NCBI GenBank assembly: GCA_018398815.1
Contig: CM031621.1
Span: forward strand, 303,550 to 367,549
DNA: 64,000 bases
Reading direction: 5' to 3'
From: Conus ventricosus
Taxonomy: Eukaryota; Mollusca; Gastropoda; Neogastropoda; Conidae
Each line of letters begins with the position of its first letter. The first letter of the stretch is position 1. Below are positions 21,550 through 34,715 of this stretch, piece by piece. The position numbers and the translations under genes are program-made. The notes below the pieces were generated by a model. It did not search any database and was not told where the DNA came from. It saw only the letters and a program-made list of their open reading frames with translations.

Positions 21550-23750
21550 AATTTAAAAAAAAAATCCCCGAAACAAAGCAACTAATCCCACCAAGCATTT
21601 CATAAAACGGCAAATAAAACTAAAAACACGCCGAAATGTCATTTTTAAACCAGGTGGCAAAGACCGAACACGAAGTGAAAATTCTGACTTCTCTGTTGGA
21701 ACTACAAAAAGCACTAATACTTCAATTCAGTTCTAACATTAGGACGAAAGTTGTGGGGCTCTTAGAAAAAAGCTCCCCCCCTCCTCCTTTGTTAGACCAG
21801 GGAGGTTTTCGTCAAGAGGTATACTATATATTTACAAATGTGGGTGGGTGTTCTCTCTGAGTGTGCAGCACATATGCTAATGCAATCCTTGGCATCTGCC
21901 AGTGTGTATGAATCTGCTATCGATCTTTCTCTTTATTTCCCATTCCACAGATTTGCCATTTTATACCAACTCATTACAGTGTGTTAATCAACAGTATGTG
22001 AAAAATATGTACGTTAATCAATAAGACAATTACATGATTATCTTTTAGTCTTGATTAAACTTTACTACGTGAATAACATTTAGTAAATTCATATTATAAA
22101 GCTTCATCTAGCTTTTTCAGTTCCTAAATTGACAGATGTCATCAGTACACAATTTTGTGTATTTGTTTCAATCTGTGCTGCGAAATATACAAGGCAGGCA
22201 AAACATAATGTTATCAACAAAGGTTTCTGTAGCATGTGAACATCATACTGTTGTGATAATATTGGCAGTTAACTTAAAGCAAAACATTGTAAACATCAGG
22301 CTTGATATGTTTGTGTGTTCTCCGTTTGTCACAGCCTGCATGACATTACAGCGCTTTACCCTGTGGTGCTAGCAAAAAAAAGACAGCATTCTTACACTTG
22401 CTGTAGAGGAGGGAAGCTGTCAAATACAAACACATAAATTACTCCACTCAATATAAAGTAAGTAGAATAAATTATCAAGATTTCAAAACAATCCATCTGA
22501 AATCAATTTCCTAGGATTTTCTTATGTCTTAGCAATATATGTGTACATATGGACAATCAAGACGGACGCAGTCACATTTCAAAATGAAATACAAGATTTC
22601 TGATGAGTCATTTCTCAAATTAAAAAAAAGAAGATAATTAACAAAAACATATGTACCCTTCTTTATAGATATTTGTTAATGTCAAAATTATTATTTTTCA
22701 TTCTTTCAGGTGTTGCATTCAATCAGAACTGTACTCTGTTAAAGCGATAGCAGTTCTGGATGGCTGCACAAAAAATGCACATTTATACTGTATTCAGAAC
22801 TAAACAAGAACAATGCTTGTTCAGTATTTTGATTTGTTGGGAAACATTTGCCCAAAACCTGTATGGTTTTGTTTTTAAAGATACATGGTGTGACAACACT
22901 CGGTCACACATCGAAAGGAAGTCTGCTGCAGACAAAAAGCTTTCCCAGTGGCAATTACAGAAGCATGGCTAAATCAAGATTACTCATACAAGCAGATAAA
23001 GCGAATCATCAGGAGAAAATTGCATACATGTGTCTGTAGATCATGATGCCATTCTGGACAAACCCCAGTGTGACACTACAGCAAGGCATAGATCAGAAAA
23101 GGACGATGGTGAAAGCCCCACAGCTGGGGAGATGTACTTTATTCATACGTGCCAGAAAAACTGGGAAGATTCTAATGTCACAAACCTGACAGTAACTGGA
23201 CAGAAAGCAGCGACTGCAACAGCTTGGATCTTCACAGCTGTCCGTTGTCATTCTGTTGTTGACCACTTCAGATGTAAAACGAAGGCATAGTATTATGAGG
23301 CACTGACTGGACATCGTAGCTCATCATACTATAGTGCAAGTTGGACAATAAAACAATCATGCCACATGCAGAGCACCATCCAATACCTACCAGAGGTGAC
23401 TTTTTTTTCCTAATGAGCCAATATCTCTGTTCCTGAGTCATGAACTAGATCGGTGGATTTTACAGAAAGCCTTCAAAAGTCGCAAGTGCCGACTCAATGC
23501 AATGAATGAACCACTCCACTTCGGAAAAATCCCACAGCATGTGTATTCCCTTCAAGGCTAAGCATCCAAGATCAGATCCAGTCGAGTTGAACTGATTCTT
23601 CGCCATCTTGAGCCAAATATAGAGGATCTGCTACTGATGCGGAGCAGCTCTCTCTGCTCACAGATTGCAGGATGTCTCACTTGCTCTGATTATAAACAGC
23701 TGATGCTAACTTGAGACCTCTGGTTTTGTAATAATCTTCACCACTTAGAA
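21550..23750. other. AT-rich DNA, no feature seen
   Basis: No coding exon, mobile element or tandem array recognised. Short open frames (such as 22136-22372 and 23030-23290) have no coding character that I could identify. Confidence 0.5.
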
Positions 23751-23779
23751 TTGTGTGTAGTAGCTGGAATGGATCTTCA

Positions 23780-23893
23780 TGATGTACTAAATCATACAAC
23801 AATATTACCTACACTTTCAGTACTACATCATACAACAATATTACCTACACTTTCAGTACTACATCATACAACAATATTACCTACATTTTTACC
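23780..23893. repeat. Minisatellite, 36-bp unit, 3 copies
   Basis: The unit is ATCATACAACAATATTACCT followed by ACACTTTCAGTACTAC. The 36-bp length keeps one frame open, which is not evidence of a gene. Confidence 0.9.
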
Positions 23894-24499
23894 ACAGGCA
23901 CATCTGGATAGCCTCCCTTTTCTCTGGGACACAGAAAGTTAAAAAAAAAATTAATGCAGGCACCTGATAAACTTTAATCACCTACAAACAATTCTATTTG
24001 TGATAGTTTGTAAAAAAATAAATCACTGAACATCTGTTATTGTAATATGGAACTGAAAGATCAGTTTCCCAACTGAGGAAAACAAATGAAGAACAATCAT
24101 CAAACTGCTTCAATCCTAACGGCAAAAACAGTGCAACTCCAGATGGAACAAGAAAATGTGCGCACACACACACACACACAAAAGTCTCTACAGAGGCTAC
24201 AACCCAATAAATACACTTTCAATACCTTGCGCACTCTGTCATCTACATGACCACTTTCAGTACCTTGCGCACTCTGTCATCTACAGGTCCTTTCTTCCAC
24301 TGCCACGGCAGCAGACACTTTACATCACTTAGTATCACCACCGCAGCGCAAAACTTGGCACTATTATATTGCGGAATAAGACGTGTCAAATACATACACT
24401 GTATTAGCTATGAGCAGCGTCCAGCAAAACCATGAAATGTACACATCAAAGAGCGCATGCAGGCCAGCGACACGCCGCAGGGGGCTTCTGTCTGGAGCC

Positions 24500-24842
24500 A
24501 ATGGTCGCCACACCTCCGTCCCCAGGTCAGCGACAATGGTCACCACACCTCTGTCCACAGGTCAGCGACAATGGTCACCACACCTCTGTCCACAGGTCAG
24601 CGACAATGGTCACCACACCTCTGTCCACAGGCCAGCGACAATGGTCACCACACCTCTGTCCACAGGTCAGCGACAATGGTCACCACACCTCTGTCCACAG
24701 GTCAGAGACAATGGTCACCACACCTCTGTCCCAGGTCAGCGACAATGGTCACCACACCTCTGTCCACAGGTCAGCGACAATGGTCACCACACCTCTGTCC
24801 CCAGGTCAGCGACAATGGTCACCACATCTCTGTCCCCAGGCT
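24500..24842. repeat. Minisatellite, about 39-bp unit, about 9 copies
   Basis: The unit contains AGCGACAATGGTCACCACAC and CTCTGTCCACAGGTC, with CCAGG/CACAGG variants. The three overlapping plus-strand frames here (up to 185 codons) are products of the repeat. Confidence 0.95.
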
Positions 24843-25600
24843 GAAAGGTCTGTCCCCGCACAGCTCAACAATCCTCGGTGCATTCTTTTCTTAAGACGGC
24901 TCTGCTCCACTGGAGACCATCTTTTCATCTCTACTACACAAACATACGGCCAGTTTGTGGCGGCTGTTCTCTTCTACACTACACATTAGAAATGGGAGAA
25001 ACCTTGGAGATGTGACCATTTCAGCTACTTCTTGAGCAGGAGGGGAAGATCATACTTCAGGGCCATTCATAAAGACAAAAATACTCTACAAAGAATAATT
25101 AAAGAATAAACAACAACGCTCGTCCACTCTGCAGAGACACTGACCACCACAGGGTGTGGGAACGTTGCAGAAACACTGACCACCACAGGGTGTGGGAACG
25201 TTGCAGAAAGGGAGAACAGGTGGGGGCAGAATGGAACACGGGTACCATAGGCTGCAGGGCCAGAGACGCACAGACTGTAGGCTGTAAACATGATGGGGTG
25301 CCAGCTACACCCTGGCTGTACAGCAAGAGACACTTCAGGCAGAAGGATCACTACAGGGCACACGGGAGGGTTTCAAAGGGCCGGAGGGACAGGGCAGGAC
25401 TCCCTCCAGTGTGGGAGTTATTTCCAGAGAAGCAGAAACCCTTTGGGACGATGACCTGCTGAGCACAGACGGGGAACCCTACAGGAGCAGTCCATGGACA
25501 ACACTACCTTCCACAGTCACCCTGCACACCTTTCACACCTTGGCTCACACAACTGCGTCTTTATTCTCAATCCGCTTCAACACACATCACATACTTCGGG
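24843..25600. other. No gene seen; 35-bp tandem pair at about 25137-25208
   Basis: Contains two copies of CTGACCACCACAGGGTGTGG. Open minus frames over the pair are short and not convincing. Confidence 0.45.
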
Positions 25601-25990
25601 GGCCGGAATAGCTCAGTTGGTAGAGCGCCGGACTCGTGATCCTGGGGTTGCGGGTTCGAATTTCGGTATAGGGGGATTTTTCCCTCGGAGTTAACATTGG
25701 TTCTGACTCCATTTCCCATACAGTCCTTCGAATGAGACTATAAACCGAGGTTCCGTGTGTGAACGCATGCACAACATCTTGCACACACGTAAAATCCCAT
25801 CACCAACTTTCGGAAGAGAAGGCTAGTTTGGCCGTTGGTATGGATGACACGTGACACATGCATGCACCTTCCCCGAAGATGGAGTATGGCTGCCTTAATG
25901 GCGGGATAGAAAAGGGTCATACACACAAAACTCCACTGCCTGGCTATACAGGGAGTGTCCGCAGGAGTATCAGCCTGCGTACGCAGAAAG
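25601..25990 (+). mobile_element. tRNA-derived SINE
   Basis: The head at 25602-25665 is tRNA-like. The A-box region reads TAGCTCAGTTGGTAGAGC. An anticodon-arm-like CCGGACTCGTGATCC would place CGT (Thr) in the loop. The B box is GGTTCGAATTT. The acceptor stem does not close, so this is not a functional tRNA gene. An unrelated body follows (ACGTAAAATCCCATCACCAA, GGAGTATGGCTGCCTTAATG), ending in an A-rich tail (AAAGAAAAGAAAAAG) near 25980-26000. This is the standard layout of a SINE transcribed by RNA polymerase III. A second fragment of the body lies at 28355-28425. Confidence 0.8.
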
Positions 25991-28354
25991 AAAAGAAAAA
26001 GAAAGAATCACATACTTCAATCTACACAGCATGGCTCTGTTTTCCCAACACCTTTCATCGCAGTAAAACAAAGCATGATTTTTCATTCAGCAGTTGAATT
26101 CCATTTTGTCCAGAAGAGAGAGAGAGAGAGAGAGAGAGGAACAAGCCCTCACAAAAAACTTTGGCATCTTTCAGTTGACTGCTCACTCACCTTCCTGTGC
26201 AAGACTGCACCCAGTGAAACGGGTTCTGGCCTTCAACAAAAGCTGCTGTTGATGGAGGTGGTGGTTCCTGCCCACGTATTCCTGGTCACGACCTATGCCA
26301 ACCAGACTGGTAACTTAAATGAGGGACAATTTTGAAGCTCCAAGGGACAATGTCAAAGGCAAACTTCTCACGGGCACAGAAGACTGGTGGATAAACAAGG
26401 TGATTTTCATGTCAACGACGGGTACCAATACAAAAAGGTTGCAGAAAAAAAAACCAGTACCAGTCTCTATAACTCCAGCCTTCTTTTACATGAGGTCCTC
26501 AGAATGTACCCTTGAAGTGTTGCTGGGTAAAGGTCACAGGGTAAAGGTCAAGCACTGACAGCACTCTCAGCGTGGGATCACACATCAGCAGTAAACAGAA
26601 GGGACAAGTTGATCCAATGTCTCTCCTTGCTGGGCCCATCTTTCAAACCTCTCTGAACATCATCATGGAGATACTCCAACTCATCCAATACTCTACACAC
26701 ACACAGCAGCCCAGAGGCCAAGGTGTACATACATGAAATGACAGTACAGTATGCTGCCCACCTTGTGTCACATTAGCAGCACATTAGCAGCATGTCAATC
26801 GTCCATCGTTTCATTCTCACATCACTGCCACTGCCTTTCAGGAAAAGGGAATGGGTGCTGTTGGGAGGGCGAACTGAGACACAGTCTGAGGCAAAACTGC
26901 TCTGAAAACGGCAACAGAAATTGGACCCATTTTTCAATGATTTATGTCGCCACTGCCATCAAGGTAAAAGTGATATGAAGTTCACAATTTCAAAAATACA
27001 AAAAAAAAACACCTACACAATACCGAAACAAAGTTTGGTCAAGGGGAAGGCAAAAATTCTGTTAATGTTAGCAAGAATAGTGTAGTGACAGAATAGAGCA
27101 GAGGTGTTTTGTCGTATCTTTCTCTTCTACTCTTCTGAGCTGAACCTAGACATTGTATGACCTTGGCAGCAAACAAAGGAAGGGCAGAGAACTGGATGAT
27201 GTCGTGTCCAAAGACGTGCGGCATCACAACAACCTTGAGAATGAGGACCCTGACTGGAGCCGCCACTCCCGGGCAGGGAGTTTCCTAACCGAGCTGCACT
27301 CCAAAATCACACCGCAAGTCCATGCACTTCTACCTGGGCACCCAGCTGTCCTCATTTCACGGGACAACAATGATCCATGCCGTTCCTATCCCCTCATTCC
27401 ATCTATCACTTCTATAGACAAAAAAAAAAAAGAAACAAAAAAATCCACACATCTATTTCCACTGCATGTGTATTACTTACTGCATGAACACAACTCTATG
27501 CACAACATCTCATGAAGCGGGCTACAGTGTCCACTGCGCTGATGTTGGGTCCAGAATTCATGGCTCTGGAAGCGCTCGCTCGCTCGCCTCCTCCGGCATG
27601 ACGAAAAAAGTTTGCATCATTTCACCGCTATATCCTTCAGCCCTACACGGGCAAAGTCCACAAGCATCATCAGCAAAGGATGGCAGCAGAATGGGGTGAC
27701 CGTGACCACGTTGTCTGTCTGTCTGTTTGTTGTCGTTGCAGTGCTGCCGTTCCATACCCTGTGCGGTACATGATGCAAAGGGACAGCAGTCACGGAGAAA
27801 CCAGGACGGTACAGAGGAGCAACAAGGTAGATGGGCTTGGCGTAGTTGGGTTGCTATGGCAATGACTTGCTGTTATCATGCTCGACCAGGCCTGCAAACA
27901 TAGGTACACAACAGTAAGACACATGTTCACCAGTTGGAGCAACTAGTGGTGCTGAAATTGGATTTAACAACTCCTGGTGGCAATGCACACAGAGGCTGGA
28001 AGGAAAGTTCATTTCATTTTAAACGTGGGTTAATCACCGTATCCACCTATGCATACCTGATCCCTCTTAATAACAAATGTAACAACCCTGCTTTACACCA
28101 CATCTTGGCACAATCAAAAAGCTTCATTAAGTGAGGCAAGGAGAAGTAAACAGGAAAGTGGCGAGAAAGAACAATAACCTTTACTCCCAAGTGAAAAATC
28201 AAAAGGCATGCTGCCCTGGCTTAAGGCTGTGTCAGGCCAGTTGACATAGGCTAGAACACCAAGGCTAAATCAAAATGTTACGTTCTGCATAGTTATGCGG
28301 GGACTGTCTTCAATTGTGACAAGCTCCTAACATAACATTATCAGTCTCCAAAAT
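25991..28354. other. No gene seen
   Basis: A (GA)n run at about 26118-26140 and several short open frames (for example 27153-27515) without recognisable domains. No splice-flanked exon could be supported. Confidence 0.45.
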
Positions 28355-28425
28355 CCCCCTGAAGTCGGAGTGTGGCTGCCCACATGGCGGGGTGATCAAA
28401 AACGGTCACACACATAATGTTCTCA
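28355..28425 (+). mobile_element. SINE body fragment
   Basis: CCCCTGAAGTCGGAGTGTGG, CTGCCCACATGGCGGGGT and GGTCACACACATAAT match, with point changes, the distal body of the SINE at 25868-25930. It is truncated and lacks a tRNA head. Confidence 0.6.
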
Positions 28426-28904
28426 TCCCTGATGCATTTGTACCATAGTGTTCAAGTACTTTTGCTGTTCGGATGATCCCTGGAGTCTCTTAGCCAGGGT
28501 ACGACAACAACAGCAACAAAAGGCATGCAACTCAAAACAACGCTGTCCACAGCACCCATCCACCTGGCAGTCACGGGGCATGAACAACAAACACGAGGCA
28601 GCCAGGGCAAAAAACACGGGCAGGTTTCCTCCCTTCTTCTGTGTTTCTCTGATCTGCATGACTGAGCAAATGGGTACCACAAGCCAGTTTGGTTTCAAGC
28701 TATATGCCCTTGTCTTAAGGGAGGCGAAAGTTACTGCGCTCGCTTGTAACTCATACACTTATCATGACATGTGTGTAAGGAAAGAAGCTCATCTCCTGTT
28801 GTTCATGACTTCATGATAAAAACTTTATTTACATGAAAGAAAAATACGCAATTAACGACTTCCCACTGAAAAGTTTATTTACACGAAAGGAAATATGCTC
28901 ATTT

Positions 28905-29195
28905 GTTGTTTATGACTTCATAAAATGAAACGAGCTATCCTCTGTTGTCTATGACTTCATAAAATGAAACAAGCTATCTTCTGTTGTCTATGACTTCATA
29001 AAATGAAACAAGCTATCTTCTGTTGTCTATGACTTCATAAAATGAAACAAGCTATCTTCTGTTGTTTATGACTTCGTAAAATGAAACGAGCTATCTTCTG
29101 TTGTTTATGACTTCATAAAATGAAACAAGCTATCTTCTGTTGTTTACGACTTCATAAAATGAAACAAGCTATCTTCTGTTGTTTATGACTTCTGA
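28905..29195. repeat. Minisatellite, about 39-bp unit, about 7 copies
   Basis: The unit contains TATGACTTCATAAAATGAAA and CAAGCTATCTTCTGTTGT. It grades to the left and right into diverged relatives that share TATGACTTC. Confidence 0.9.
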
Positions 29196-29429
29196 CTCAT
29201 AACTTCATTTCCACAAAAGGAAAACATTTATCTGTTGTTGCTCATGACTTCTGTGTGATAGCTTTCATTCGATAAAAGGAAACACACTCATCTCTGGTTG
29301 TTTCTGAAAAGGAGCTAATCACTTGTTTATGACTTCAATGTAACAAACAAATAAAACAAGTTTATCTATTCTTGTTTGTGACTTTACAGTGAAAAGATTT
29401 ATATAATAGAGTCAAGTTCATCTCTTGTT

Positions 29430-30020
29430 TTTAACTTCACAGTGACAACTTCATGTACATAAAATGTAACAAGCTTATTTGTCCTTTATGACTTCACAGT
29501 GAAAACTTCATGTACAATAAAATGTAACAAGCTTATCTGTCCTTTATGACTTCACAGTGAAAACTTCATGTATATAAAATGAAACAAGCTTATTTGTCCT
29601 TTATGACTTCACAGTGAAAACTTCATGTACAATAAAATGTAACAAGCTTATTTGTCCTTTATGACTTCACAGTGAAAACTTCATGTACATAAAATGTAAC
29701 AAGCTTATTTGTCCTTTATGACTTCACAGTGAAAACTTCATGTACATAAAATGTAACAAGCTTATTTGTCCTTTATGACTTCACAGTGAAAACTTCATGT
29801 ACATAAAATGTAACAAGCTTATTTGTCCCTTATGACTTCACAGTGAAAACTTCATGTACATAAAATGTAACAAGCTTATCTGTCCTTTATAACTTCACAG
29901 TGAAAACTTCATGTATATAAAATGAAACAAGCTTATTTGTCCTTTATGACTTCACAGTGAAAACTTCATGTACATAAAATGTAACAAGCTTATTTGTCCT
30001 TTATGACTTCACAGAGAAAA
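29430..30020. repeat. Minisatellite, about 57-bp unit, about 10 copies
   Basis: The unit contains TTTATGACTTCACAGTGAAA, ACTTCATGTACATAAAATGT and AACAAGCTTATTTGTCC. It shares TATGACTTC and ACAAGCTTAT-like words with the preceding 39-bp array, so the two are probably related by descent. Confidence 0.95.
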
Positions 30021-30269
30021 CAATAACAACGAAGGAATCAAGCACTCCTCCCTTTTCTGATGACCTCACAGCATAAACTTCTTTAACACAAAAGGAACAT
30101 TCTCATCCCTTGTTGCTTTCAGGGCTCCACTTTTCCACAAACTCCTGGATATTAGCGAAAAGTAAAAGTGAGAATCCACCAAAACAAGAATAATTTATCA
30201 ATAAAGAAATATTGGCTGGGGGAAAAAAATGACAACAGAATCGACCGACCACCATTTGCAGTTTAAAAA

Positions 30270-30395
30270 ATAAAATGTTGTTTTCTTTTTGTGTGGGCAA
30301 GCAGAGGACCAATTGTTTAGTTTTGTTTTTGTGTGGGCAAGCAGAGGACCAATTGTTTAGTTTTGTTTTTTGTGGGCAAGCACAGGACCAATGTC
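30270..30395. repeat. Minisatellite, about 46-bp unit, 3 copies
   Basis: GTGTGGGCAAGCAGAGGACC is followed by AATTGTTTAG and a T-rich run. Confidence 0.85.
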
Positions 30396-30424
30396 ACCAA
30401 ATGCCTGTAAACTTCTTGAAGAGA

Positions 30425-31135
30425 TCAGGCAGCCACCATCTAGCTGGTTGAACACATTGAAGGCCAACCAGTGTCACCATCTAGCTGGTTGAACACATTG
30501 AAGGCCAACCAGTGTCACCATCTAGCTGGTTGAACACATTGAAGGTCAACCAGTGTCACCATCTAGCTGGTTGAACACACTGAAGGCCAACCAGTGTCAC
30601 CATCTAGCTGGTTGAACACACTGAAGGCCACCAGTGTCACCATCTAGCTGGTTGAACACACTGAAGGCCAACCAACCTCACCATCTAGCTGGTTGAACAC
30701 ATTGAAGGCCAACCGGTGTCACCATCTAGCTGGTTGAACACACTGAAGGCCACCAGTGTCACCATCTAGCTGGTTGAACACACTGAAGGCCAACCAACCT
30801 CACCATCTAGCTGGTTGAACACATTGAAGGCCAACCGGTGTCACCATCTAGCTGGTTGAACACACTGAAGGCCAACCAACCTCACCATCTAGCTGGTTGA
30901 ACACATTGAAGGTCACCAGTGTCACTATCTAGCTGGTTGAACACATTGAAGGTCACCAGTGTCACCATCTAGCTGGTTGAACACATTGAAGGCCAACCAG
31001 TGTCACCATCTAGCTGGTTGAACACATTGAAGGCCAACCAATGTCACCATCTAGCTGGTTGAACACATTGAAGCCCAACCAGTGTCACCATCTAGCTGGT
31101 TCAACACACTGAAGGCCACCAGTGTCACCATCTAA
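30425..31135. repeat. Minisatellite, about 43-bp unit, about 16 copies
   Basis: The unit contains TCACCATCTAGCTGGTTGAA and CACATTGAAGGCCAACCAGT. Variants (CACTGAAGGCCACC, AACCAACCTC) alternate in places, showing higher-order structure. Confidence 0.95.
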
Positions 31136-31139
31136 TGTC

Positions 31140-31330
31140 GTGCCTCAGCAGACACTGCCATGATGGAAGAGAGACTGATAACAGATCTACGGTTCAAATG
31201 AAAAGCAGACGATGCCATGGAAGAGAGACTGATGAACAGATCTACGGTTGAAATGAAAAGCAGACACTGCCATGATGAAAGAGAGACTGATAAACAGATC
31301 TACGGTTCAAATGAAAAGCAGACGATGCCC
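31140..31330. repeat. Minisatellite, about 57-60-bp unit, about 3 copies
   Basis: GCAGACACTGCCATGATGGA, AGAGAGACTGAT and AACAGATCTACGGTTCAAAT recur with small indels. Confidence 0.85.
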
Positions 31331-31830
31331 CACTTGATGCTCAGATTTGCCTCACACTGCAACATTTTGAAAACAAGTTTTAAACATTTGGGGGTGGGAG
31401 CGAGGGGCATTGGCATGTCTGGTCCCCCACTCCCCCTTCTCTCTTAGAATATCAGTTCTTCCTCCATGAGAACTTTGTGTTCATGTCTTCACAGTCAGAA
31501 CTTCCCTGACCTAAAAGGAAAAAAATCATCAGCGGTTTTTATTTTTTCCATGCTATTTTGAATCAAAACTGCATTTTGACCTGTAAAGCAACTCTTCTGT
31601 CCAAATCCTTGAATAGGTGATGACTGTAGAAAAAAACAACTGTGAAACACAAAGACAGCTAGAGGAGCAATGCAGCAACACTTTGTGGCTATTTACAACA
31701 GACGGACCACAATACAGGAACAGGAGGGCTTTCCCTGGAAAACATTTGACAGTGACCAAGGCATGGTGAACACGTCCAGTGACTCGCTGAATGGGTCTGT
31801 CTCAAGTCCTGCTGTTCACGGCACGGCTGA
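31331..31830. other. No gene seen between two arrays
   Basis: Mixed sequence. On the minus strand a pyrimidine-rich CCTTTGTCATCAG acceptor-like site borders it at about 31830, matching the unit of the array to the right. No exon with convincing coding content was found. Confidence 0.4.
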
Positions 31831-33770
31831 TGACAAAGGCAATATCAGGGCCCTGTCTCACTGTGACGACTGATCACAAAGGCAATATCAGAGCCCTGTC
31901 TCACTGTGATGGCTGATGACAAAGGCAATATCAGGGCCCTGTCTCACTGTGACGGCTGATGACAAAGGCAATATCAGAGCCCTGTCTCACTGTGACGACT
32001 GATCACAAAGGCAATATCAGAGCCCTGTCTCACTGTGACGGCTGATCACAAAGGCAATATCAGAGCCCTGTCTCACTGTGACGACTGATCACAAAGGCAA
32101 TATCAGAGCCCTGTCTCACTGTGACGGCTGATGACAAAGGCAATATCAGAGCCCTGTCTCACTGTGACGGCTGATGACAAAGGCAATATCAGAGCCCTGT
32201 CTCACTGTGACGGCTGATGACAAAGGCAATATCAGGGCCCTGTCTCACTGTGACGGCTGATGACAAAGGCAATATGAGGGCCCTGTCTCACTGTGACGAC
32301 TGATCACAAACGCAATATCAGAGCCCTGTCTCACTGTGACGGCTGATGACAAAGGCAATATCAGGGCCCTGTCTCACTGTGACGGCTGATGACAAAGGCA
32401 ATATCAGAGCCCTGTGTCACTGTGACGGCTGATGACAAAGGCAATATCAGAGCCCTGTGTCACTGTGACGGCTGATGACAAAGGCAATATCAGGGCCCTG
32501 TCTCACTGTGCGGCTGATGACAAAGGCAATATCAGGTCCCTGTCTCACTGTGACGACTGATCACAAAGGCAATATCAGAGCCCTGTCTCACTGTGACGGC
32601 TGATGACAAAGGCAATATCAGAGCCCAGGGCCCTGTCTCACTGTGACGGCTGATGACAAAGGCAATATCAGGCCCTGTCTCACTGTGACGACTGATCACA
32701 AAGGCAATATCAGGGCCCTGTTTCACTGTGATGACTGATCACAAAGGCAATATCAGAGCCCAGGGTCCTGTCTCACTGTGACGACTGATCACAAACGCAA
32801 TATCAGAGCCCTGTCTCACTGTCACGGCTGATCACAAAGGCAATATCAGGGCCCTGTCTCACTGTGACGGCTGATGACAAAGGCAATATCAGGGCCCTGT
32901 CTCACTGTGACGGCTGATGACAAAGGCAATATCAGGCCCTGTCTCACTGTGACGACTGATGACAAAGGCAATATCAGGGCCCTGTCTCACTGTGACGGCT
33001 GATGACAAAGGCAATATCAGGGCCCTGTCTCACTGTGACGACTGATGACAAAGGCAATATCAGAGCCCAGGGCCCTGTCTCACTGTGACGACTGATCACA
33101 AGGCAATATCAGGGCCCTGTCTCACTGTGACGACTGATCACAAAGGCAATATCAGGGCCCTGTCTCACTGTGACGACTGATCACAAAGGCAATATCAGAG
33201 CCCTGTCTCACTGTGACGACTGATCACAAACGCAATATCAGAGCCCTGTCTCACTGTGACGCTGATGACAAAGGCAATATCAGGGCCCTGTCTCACTGTG
33301 ACGGCTGATGACAAAGGCAATATCAGAGCCCTGTCTCACTGTGACGGCTGATGACAAAGGCAATATCAGGCCAGGCCCTGTCTCACTGTGACGGCTGATG
33401 ACAAAGGCAATATCAGGGCCCTGTCTCACTGTGACGGCTGATGACAAAGGCAATATCAGAGCCCTGTCTCACTGTGACGGCTGATGACAAAGGCAATATC
33501 AGAGCCCAGGCCCTGTCTCACTGTGACGGCTGATGACAAAGGCAATATCAGGGCCCTGTCTCACTGTGACGGCTGATGACAAAGGCAATATCAGGCCCTG
33601 TCTCACTGTGACGGCTGATGACAAAGGCAATATCAGGTCCCTGTCTCACTGTGACGGCTGATGACAAAGGCAATATCAGGGCCCTGTCTCACTGTGACGG
33701 CTGATGACAAAGGCATCAGGGCCCTGTCTCACTGTGACGGCTGATGACAAGGCAATATCAGGCCCTTCTA
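31831..33770. repeat. Minisatellite A, about 43-bp unit, about 45 copies
   Basis: The unit contains CTGTCTCACTGTGACGGCTG and ATGACAAAGGCAATATCAGG. Sub-variants (GACGACTGATCAC, AGAGCCC versus AGGGCCC) recur in blocks. On the minus strand each unit contains TTTGTCATCAG, an acceptor-like sequence. Confidence 0.97.
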
Positions 33771-33834
33771 TGGAGCTGAACAACGTGCCTTTCACTGTGA
33801 TGGCTGATCACAAAGGCAATATCAGGCCTCCTGT

Positions 33835-34715
33835 CTACTGTGATAGCTGAGAACAAAGCGTGCCTTTCCCTGTCTGACTGTGACAGCTGAGAACAAAGCG
33901 TGCCTTTCCCTGTCTGACTGTGACAGCTGAGAACAAAGCGTGCCTTTCCCTGTCTGACTGTGACAGCTGAGAACAAAGCGTGCCTTTCCTGTCTGACTGG
34001 CAGCTGAAAGCGTGCCTTTCCCTTCTGACTGTGACAGCTGAGAACAAAGCGTGCCTTTCCCTGTCTGACTGTGACAGCTGAGAACAAAGCGTGCCTTTCC
34101 CTGTCTGACTGTGACAGCTGAGAACAAAGCGTGCCTTTCCCTGTCTCACTGTGATAGCTGAGAACAAAGGCAATGTCAGGTCCCTGTCTGACTGTGACAG
34201 CTGAGAACAAAGCGTGCCTTTCCCTGTCTGACTGTGACAGCTGAGAACAAAGCGTGCCTTTCCCTGTCTGACTGTGACAGCTGAAAACAAAGCGTGCCTT
34301 TCCCTGTCTGACTGTGACAGCTGAGAACAAAGCGTGCCTTTCCCCGTCTCACTGTGACAGCTGAGAACAAAGCGTGCCTTTCCCTGTCTCACTGTGACAG
34401 CTGAGAACAAAGCGTGCCTTTCCCTGTCTCACTGTGATAGCTGAGAACAAAGCGTGCCTTTCCCTGTCTGACTGTGACAGCTGAGAACAAAGCGTGCCTT
34501 TCCCTGTCTCACTGTGACAGCTGAGAACAAAGCGTGCCTTTCCCTGTCTGACTGTGACAGCTGAGAACAAAGCGTGCCTTTCCCTGTCTCACTGTGATAG
34601 CTGAGAACAAAGCGTGCCTTTCCCTGTCTCACTGTGACAGCTGAGAACAAAGGCAATGTCAGGTCCCTGTCTGACTGTGACAGCTGAGAACAAAGCGTGC
34701 CTTTCCACAAACCCT
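33835..34715. repeat. Minisatellite B, about 40-bp unit, about 22 copies
   Basis: The unit contains CTGTCTGACTGTGACAGCTG and AGAACAAAGCGTGCCTTTCC. It shares the first 20 bases and the ACAAAG word with minisatellite A. Two units (about 34165 and 34650) are A/B hybrids carrying GGCAATGTCAGGTCC. The long minus frames (up to 191 codons) are repeat artefacts. Confidence 0.97.

Noticed and set aside
24400..24500. Minus peptide VWRPLAPDRSP, resembling a YWKSLAPDRS motif near the C-terminus of human MYO18A
   Set aside because: Tempting as the missing terminal exon, but it lies in a degenerate unit of the 24.5-kb minisatellite, has no pyrimidine tract or AG in the right place, and the following residues do not match.
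25601..25670. Functional tRNA gene
   Set aside because: A and B boxes exist, but the acceptor stem does not pair and a SINE body follows; called a SINE instead.
27153..27515. 120-codon plus frame as a gene
   Set aside because: No splice sites, domains or codon pattern to support it; left as unassigned.
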